Source of the DNA: Clostridiales bacterium
Lineage (GTDB): Bacteria; Bacillota; Clostridia; TANB77; CAG-508
Assembly (NCBI GenBank): GCA_019419955.1
Contig: JAHZIB010000015.1
Location: 1 to 35,454 of the forward strand
Length of the DNA: 35,454 nucleotides
Direction of reading: 5' to 3'
Shown here one piece after another: positions 31,886 to 35,454 of this stretch. The notes under the pieces are model-generated. The model saw only the letters and a program-made list of their open reading frames with translations, was not told the DNA's origin and did no database searches. The position numbers were made by a program, and so were the translations under genes. Positions within the stretch are counted from its first letter, which is position 1. The number at the start of each line of letters is the position of its first letter.

Positions 31886-31918
31886 ATGACAATCTTTTTA
31901 ATTTAAAAGTTGTACAAT
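31886..31918 (+). promoter_or_regulatory. Candidate Spo0A-type promoter of spoIIGA-sigE
   Basis: ATGACA (31886-31891) lies 21 bp before TACAAT (31913-31918). In Bacillus the spoIIG operon is known for an overlong spacing of about 22 bp between its -35 and -10 boxes, compensated by Spo0A bound over the -35. The same geometry here is suggestive. No clean 0A box (TGTCGAA or its inverse) is seen, so this is tentative. Confidence 0.4.
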
Positions 31919-31951
31919 ATATAAAACATTTTTCATTGACTAGGTGATGCC

Positions 31952-32878
31952 ATGACAATATATGTAGATATTGTACTCTTAGAAAACTTGTGTATGAACA
32001 CAATAATTTTGTTTAGTACAGGATACATAATGAAGCTTAAACTAAAATTCATCAGAATAATAATTTCTAGTTTATTAGGTTCGGTATATGCTATATTGGT
32101 ATATGCAAATGTGTTTCCAATGTATTCACATATTATATTTAAAATAATTTTATCAATTGGTATGGTGTATATTGCGTTTAAACCTAAGAAATTTTCTGGG
32201 CTAATTAAAGAACTGATACTATTTTATTTAGTATCATTTGCCTTAGGTGGATGTGCTTTTGCATTATTATATATAATTAGACCTCAAGATATTTTTGTGA
32301 GTAATGGTGTATATATAGGAACATATCCTATTAAAATAGCGTTGCTAGGTGGCATTACTGGTTTTATAGTAACGTATATAGCTTTTAAAGTGGTAAAAAC
32401 TAAAATAACAAAAAATGAAATAATATATGAGGTTGTACTAAAAATTGAGGATAAAGAACTGGCAACAAATGTGATCTTAGATACTGGAAATATGCTAAAA
32501 GAGCCAATAACAAATGCTTCAGTTATGTTGGTGGAAAAAGAAGTGCTATGTGATATTTTGCCAGCGACATTGTTGAATTCAATGAGTATTTCAGTGGGAG
32601 GTGATTTGAGATTAGAAGAATCGGACGAAAAGTATAAGACAAGGTTAAGAATTATTCCATTTTCATCTGTTGGAAAATCTAATGGAATGTTTTTAGGTAT
32701 TAAAATAGATGAACTTAAGATTCTAACAGATTTAGATGAAGTCATAAACAAAAATGTTATTGTATGTGCATATGAAAAAAAGTTTAGTAAAACAGGAAGA
32801 TATCATGGATTGATAAGTATTGATATTTTAGAAAGGACTGATGCAAAGAATGAATGTATTACAAATGTTAAAGAATAG
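31952..32878 (+). CDS. spoIIGA: Sigma-E factor processing peptidase SpoIIGA
   Basis: Membrane-embedded aspartic protease that cleaves the pro-sequence of sigma-E in the mother cell after engulfment signalling. 308 residues. The N-terminal ~150 residues contain about five hydrophobic helices (from YVDIVLLENLCMNTIILFST on). The C-terminal soluble half has the catalytic ILDTGNMLKEP with Asp177 and the block RIIPFSSVGKSNGMFLGIK. The start ATG 31952 follows TAGGTGATG. It overlaps sigE by 38 bases, matching the functional pairing. The gene sits downstream of ftsZ as in other spore formers. Confidence 0.95.
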   Translation: MTIYVDIVLLENLCMNTIILFSTGYIMKLKLKFIRIIISSLLGSVYAILVYANVFPMYSHIIFKIILSIGMVYIAFKPKKFSGLIKELILFYLVSFALGGCAFALLYIIRPQDIFVSNGVYIGTYPIKIALLGGITGFIVTYIAFKVVKTKITKNEIIYEVVLKIEDKELATNVILDTGNMLKEPITNASVMLVEKEVLCDILPATLLNSMSISVGGDLRLEESDEKYKTRLRIIPFSSVGKSNGMFLGIKIDELKILTDLDEVINKNVIVCAYEKKFSKTGRYHGLISIDILERTDAKNECITNVKE

Positions 32879-33581
32879 TATAAATACTTTATACATAAAG
32901 TACATTGGAAATGACGAATTAGAGAATTTTCCAATATACTATATTGGTGGAAGTCAAACATTACCACCTCCCCTCGAATCCGAAGAGGAAGAAGTAGTTT
33001 TGAAAAAACTTTCTGAAGGTGATGAGAGTGTTAGAAAAGTATTGGTTGAAAGGAATTTGAGATTAGTAGTATATATTGCTAAAAAATTTGAGAATACAGG
33101 AGTAGGAATAGAAGATTTAATTTCTATTGGAACAATTGGACTTATGAAAGCAATTAATACTTTTGATACAGCTAAAAACATAAAACTTGCTACTTATGCA
33201 TCTAGATGCATAGAAAATGAAATTTTGATGTATTTAAGGAGAAGCAATAGGATAAAAGGAGAGATTTCTATTGATGAACCATTAAATCAGGATGGAGACG
33301 GAAATGAACTTTTACTTTCAGATATTTTGGGTACTGACCCAGATGTTACGTCACGAAGAATTGAAGATGAAGTAGATAAAAATCTGTTAAGAGCTTCCAT
33401 TGAAAAACTAAGCAACAGAGAAAGGAATATTATGGAGCTTAGATTTGGTTTTATAAGTGGAAATGAAAAGACTCAGAAAGAAGTTGCGGATATGCTTGGA
33501 ATTTCTCAGAGTTACATTTCTCGTTTAGAAAAGAAGATTATTGGAAAAATGAAGAAGGATATTATGAGCAAAACTGGATAG
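32841..33581 (+). CDS. sigE: RNA polymerase sigma-E factor, pro-form
   Basis: Mother-cell sporulation sigma factor made as an inactive precursor. 246 residues. The pro-sequence ends at IYYIGGSQTLPPPL (Y33-Y34 before IGGS), where SpoIIGA should cut. Region 2 follows (RNLRLVVYIAKKFENTGVGI, EDLISIGTIGLMKAI, YASRCIENEILMYLRR), then region 4 with the helix-turn-helix TQKEVADMLGISQSYISRLEK. Start choice is uncertain between ATG 32841 (four bases after AAAGGA) and ATG 32850 (13 bases); both give a plausible pro-region. No separate promoter, so expression is from the spoIIGA promoter. Confidence 0.95.
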   Translation: MQRMNVLQMLKNSINTLYIKYIGNDELENFPIYYIGGSQTLPPPLESEEEEVVLKKLSEGDESVRKVLVERNLRLVVYIAKKFENTGVGIEDLISIGTIGLMKAINTFDTAKNIKLATYASRCIENEILMYLRRSNRIKGEISIDEPLNQDGDGNELLLSDILGTDPDVTSRRIEDEVDKNLLRASIEKLSNRERNIMELRFGFISGNEKTQKEVADMLGISQSYISRLEKKIIGKMKKDIMSKTG

Positions 33582-33764
33582 TCATAGTTTGCTGAAAATG
33601 GATAAAGTAAAATTTAAATATAGTTATATTTAATTATGCGTTAAATTAGTGATTTATTATAATATATGACACGAAAAGAAATGTAAAAATTTTTTATAAA
33701 AAGTATAAAAAGAACTTTCTTTGGGAATAATAAAAGTAATTATTTTCAAAGGGAGGTTTTTTAT

Positions 33765-34538
33765 TTGGTAAACAAGGTAGAAATCTGTGGAGTTAATACT
33801 GCAAAACTACCTGTACTAGAAAATAATGAAAAAAAAGAACTACTAAAAAAAATAAAACAAGGAGATCTAGAAGCAAGAACAAAATTTATTAATGCAAATT
33901 TAAGATTAGTATTAAGTGTTATAAGAAAGTTTTTTAGTAAAGGAGAAAACGCGGACGATTTATTTCAGATTGGATGTGTTGGTTTAATAAAAGCAATTGA
34001 CAATTTTGATCTTGAGCAGAATGTTCAATTTTCAACTTATGCCGTACCAATGATAATGGGAGAGGTTAGAAGATATCTACGTGACAACAGTTCTTTAAGA
34101 GTTAGTAGATCTGTAAGGGAACTCGCATATAAAATAATTGCAGAAAAGGAAAGATTTATCAGAGAGAAAGAAAGGGAGCCTTCATTAGATGAATTATCAA
34201 AAATCTTGGGAGCTTCGAAAGAGGATTTAGTGCTTAGTCTGGATTCAATACAGATACCATTATCTTTACAGGAACCAATTAATGGAACTAATGTAGATAG
34301 CATTAGTGTGGAGGACCAAATAAGTGATAAGAAAAATAGTGATAAATATTGGGCAGAAACTATAAGTGTGATAGAAGCAATGAGACGACTTAATGAAAAA
34401 GAGAAAGATATTATAAATAAAAGGTTTTTTCAGGGAAAAACACAAATAGAAGTTGCTGACGAAATTGGTATTTCACAAGCACAAGTATCTAGATTAGAAA
34501 AAAATGCAATTATGCATATAAGGAGAATGTGTAAATAA
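33765..34538 (+). CDS. sigG: RNA polymerase sigma-G factor
   Basis: Late forespore sigma factor. 257 residues. Start TTG 33765, eight bases after GGGAGG. The N-terminal NKVEICGVNTAKLPVL is the sigma-G signature. Regions 2-4 follow: NLRLVLSVIRKFFSKGENAD, GCVGLIKAIDNFD, the region 3 block EREPSLDELSKILG and the helix-turn-helix TQIEVADEIGISQAQVSRLEK. It is separated from sigE by 183 bases, which is usual because in model species its own promoter is read by sigma-F and sigma-G. I could not identify that promoter with confidence. TATAAT at 33658-33663 has no good -35. Confidence 0.96.
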   Translation: MVNKVEICGVNTAKLPVLENNEKKELLKKIKQGDLEARTKFINANLRLVLSVIRKFFSKGENADDLFQIGCVGLIKAIDNFDLEQNVQFSTYAVPMIMGEVRRYLRDNSSLRVSRSVRELAYKIIAEKERFIREKEREPSLDELSKILGASKEDLVLSLDSIQIPLSLQEPINGTNVDSISVEDQISDKKNSDKYWAETISVIEAMRRLNEKEKDIINKRFFQGKTQIEVADEIGISQAQVSRLEKNAIMHIRRMCK

Positions 34539-34561
34539 TAGTAAATAAAAAACAAGTAAAA

Positions 34562-34608
34562 TGGTCTTATAATTATATATAGTAAATATATATATAATTA
34601 TAAGACCA
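34562..34608. terminator. Long perfect hairpin after sigG
   Basis: The arms 34562-34581 and 34589-34608 are perfect inverted repeats of 20 bp (outer part TGGTCTTATAATTA) with a 7-base loop. There is no T run on the plus strand; A-rich flanks on the left would give T-rich RNA only on the minus strand. It is likely still a transcription end or RNA-stabilising structure. The rest of 34539-34787 shows no gene. Confidence 0.5.
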
Positions 34609-34787
34609 AAAGTTTAACTTTATTATGAAATAGTTTGGAAATAAAGTTGCAACTTATTTTAATTATTTAAGATGATTACTATTGTTCTCTAAACTCTAAA
34701 GAAATTAAATTTGAAATTTTGTCAATAGGCGAATGTTGTTTAATAAAAGTTTGTAAGAGCCAAATTGACTCGAATGGAGGTTGAAAT

Positions 34788-35021
34788 ATGGGACAAAAAG
34801 GAATGGATTTTAAACATAAAGAAGTTATAAGTATTAATGATGGAAGAAAATTGGGATTTGTTCAAGATGTATGTGCTGACTTAGAAACAGGAACAATAAC
34901 AAGTATAATAGTACCTGGAAGTAATAAATTCATGGGAATGTTTTCAGGTGGCAATGAAATAGTTATACAATGGGAGAAAATAAAATGCATAGGAGAAGAT
35001 GTTATTCTAGTAGATATTTAA
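34788..35021 (+). CDS. YlmC/YmxH-family PRC-barrel sporulation protein
   Basis: 77 residues, start ATG 34788 behind GGAGG. The N-terminal FKHKEVISINDGRKLGFVQD and TGTITSIIVPG are typical of the PRC-barrel fold. The later FSGGNEIVIQWEKIKCIGEDVILVD is the usual end of the YlmC/YmxH family, which is conserved beside sigG or in sporulation clusters of Firmicutes. The family is annotated as sporulation-related, with no known biochemistry. An alternative start at 34803 (MDFKH) would lose five residues. A hairpin follows, so the gene is probably monocistronic. Confidence 0.9.
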   Translation: MGQKGMDFKHKEVISINDGRKLGFVQDVCADLETGTITSIIVPGSNKFMGMFSGGNEIVIQWEKIKCIGEDVILVDI

Positions 35022-35040
35022 AAGCTTTTAACATTATAAA

Positions 35041-35079
35041 ACACTAACATATCTTTGAAAAAAGAAGATATGTTAGTGT
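35041..35079. terminator. Perfect hairpin after the ylmC-type gene
   Basis: ACACTAACATATCTT (35041-35055) pairs perfectly with AAGATATGTTAGTGT (35065-35079), a 15-bp stem with a 9-base loop. No T run follows (AATAG), so termination would be atypical. Confidence 0.5.
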
Positions 35080-35135
35080 AATAGTATAAATGATAACTTT
35101 TCAACAAAATTTTTCAAATTTCTACAAAAAAAGTA

Positions 35136-35164
35136 TTGACTTTAAAAGTTAAACATGTTATCAT
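35136..35164 (+). promoter_or_regulatory. rRNA operon promoter P1
   Basis: TTGACT (35136-35141), 17-bp spacer, TATCAT (35159-35164), with TG at 35156-35157 for an extended -10. It is preceded by A- and T-tracts (ATTTTTCAAATTT, AAAAAAAG) that look like an UP element. Confidence 0.7.
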
Positions 35165-35330
35165 ATAGAAGTGCTAAGAAACAGATGAAGAAAACAAGAA
35201 ATTAAATTAGTAAAGTAATTACAAAAAGACTCTAAAAAGGCAACATATACTAATTTATTATTTTGCACTTTTTGAAGAATATAACATAAAATAATATTAT
35301 AAAAAACTTTAAAAAACTTCAAAAAAAGTA

Positions 35331-35359
35331 TTGACTTTTAACTTATAATATAGTACAAT
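35331..35359 (+). promoter_or_regulatory. rRNA operon promoter P2
   Basis: TTGACT (35331-35336), 17-bp spacer, TACAAT (35354-35359). The bases just before and across the -35 (CAAAAAAAGTATTGACTTT) are the same as at P1, 195 bp upstream. Confidence 0.75.
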
Positions 35360-35454
35360 AAAATTCGTTCTACAAAAGTGGAATTGAGGTTACATAAAGA
35401 GCACATTGAAAAGTAAACAATAAACTTTGAGAAACCAATAAAGCGGTAGTAAAA
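35360..35454 (+). other. Start of an rRNA operon leader
   Basis: After two tandem strong promoters the sequence GCACATTGAAAAGTAAACAA (35401-35420) resembles the boxA-type antitermination leader found before Firmicute 16S genes. The window stops before any mature 16S sequence. Identification rests on promoter arrangement and the leader motif only. Confidence 0.6.

Noticed and set aside
32284..32751. Minus-strand open frame of 155 codons inside spoIIGA
   Set aside because: It opposes a well-supported spoIIGA frame with its catalytic motif, and no promoter or ribosome binding site is seen.
33601..33764. Sigma-F/sigma-G promoter for sigG
   Set aside because: Several loose matches (GGAATA, CAAAGG) occur, but spacing and position relative to the ribosome binding site are not convincing.
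1..35454. Phage defence, toxin-antitoxin or biosynthetic cluster
   Set aside because: No gene group fits. The SNF2 helicase stands alone without restriction, nuclease or DISARM-type partners.

Overview
The window is a chromosomal segment of an AT-rich, endospore-forming Clostridia-like Firmicute. The evidence is strong purine-rich ribosome binding sites, -35/-10 promoters spaced 17 bp, abundant AAA/ATA/TTA codons, the sporulation genes spoIIGA-sigE-sigG and a ylmC/ymxH-type gene, and the Clostridia order murA-ftsQ-DUF881-DUF881-sbp-ftsA-ftsZ-spoIIGA-sigE-sigG. I see no phage, insertion-sequence transposase, CRISPR array, tRNA or complete rRNA. Most of the window is conserved housekeeping DNA. 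The less explained material is in the intergenic DNA and in a few unrecognised proteins.

Layout. 1-7500: a SNF2-family helicase, a small unrecognised soluble protein, a gap holding a structured repeat, trmFO (tRNA m5U54 methylation), and a 600-residue coiled-coil protein of unknown function with two promoters. 7500-12960: translation genes rpsL, rpsG, fusA, a small membrane protein and tuf. This str-like cluster is broken up by long non-coding spacers with hairpin elements, a promoter before rpsL, a likely one before rpsG and a strong one before tuf. 12990-18130: a secreted SH3b/NlpC-P60 cell-wall hydrolase, a comEC gene that appears frameshifted near its 5' end, and a membrane-anchored BofC-like protein. 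18130-21480 (minus strand): a ClpE-type unfoldase and pgsA, ending in a perfect-stem terminator. 21530-24620: a membrane-anchored extracytoplasmic protein and topoisomerase III.

24800-35020 is the division and sporulation block. murA and ftsQ are directly abutted, followed by two DUF881 paralogues and sbp. ftsA-ftsZ follow behind their own promoter, which carries an unusual repeated sequence. After a terminator come spoIIGA and sigE, overlapping as expected for the pro-sigma-E processing pair. sigG and a YlmC/YmxH PRC-barrel protein come next. The last 330 bases hold two tandem strong promoters and a leader typical of an rRNA operon whose 16S gene should begin just past the window end.

I found no convincing complete new multi-gene system. 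The items most worth checking are a dispersed repeat of about 95 bp with an apparently covarying hairpin (3700-3793 and 18191-18289), a tandem hairpin element between rpsL and rpsG, the operator-like repeats at the ftsAZ promoter, the comEC lesion, and the uncharacterised 600-residue protein upstream of rpsL.
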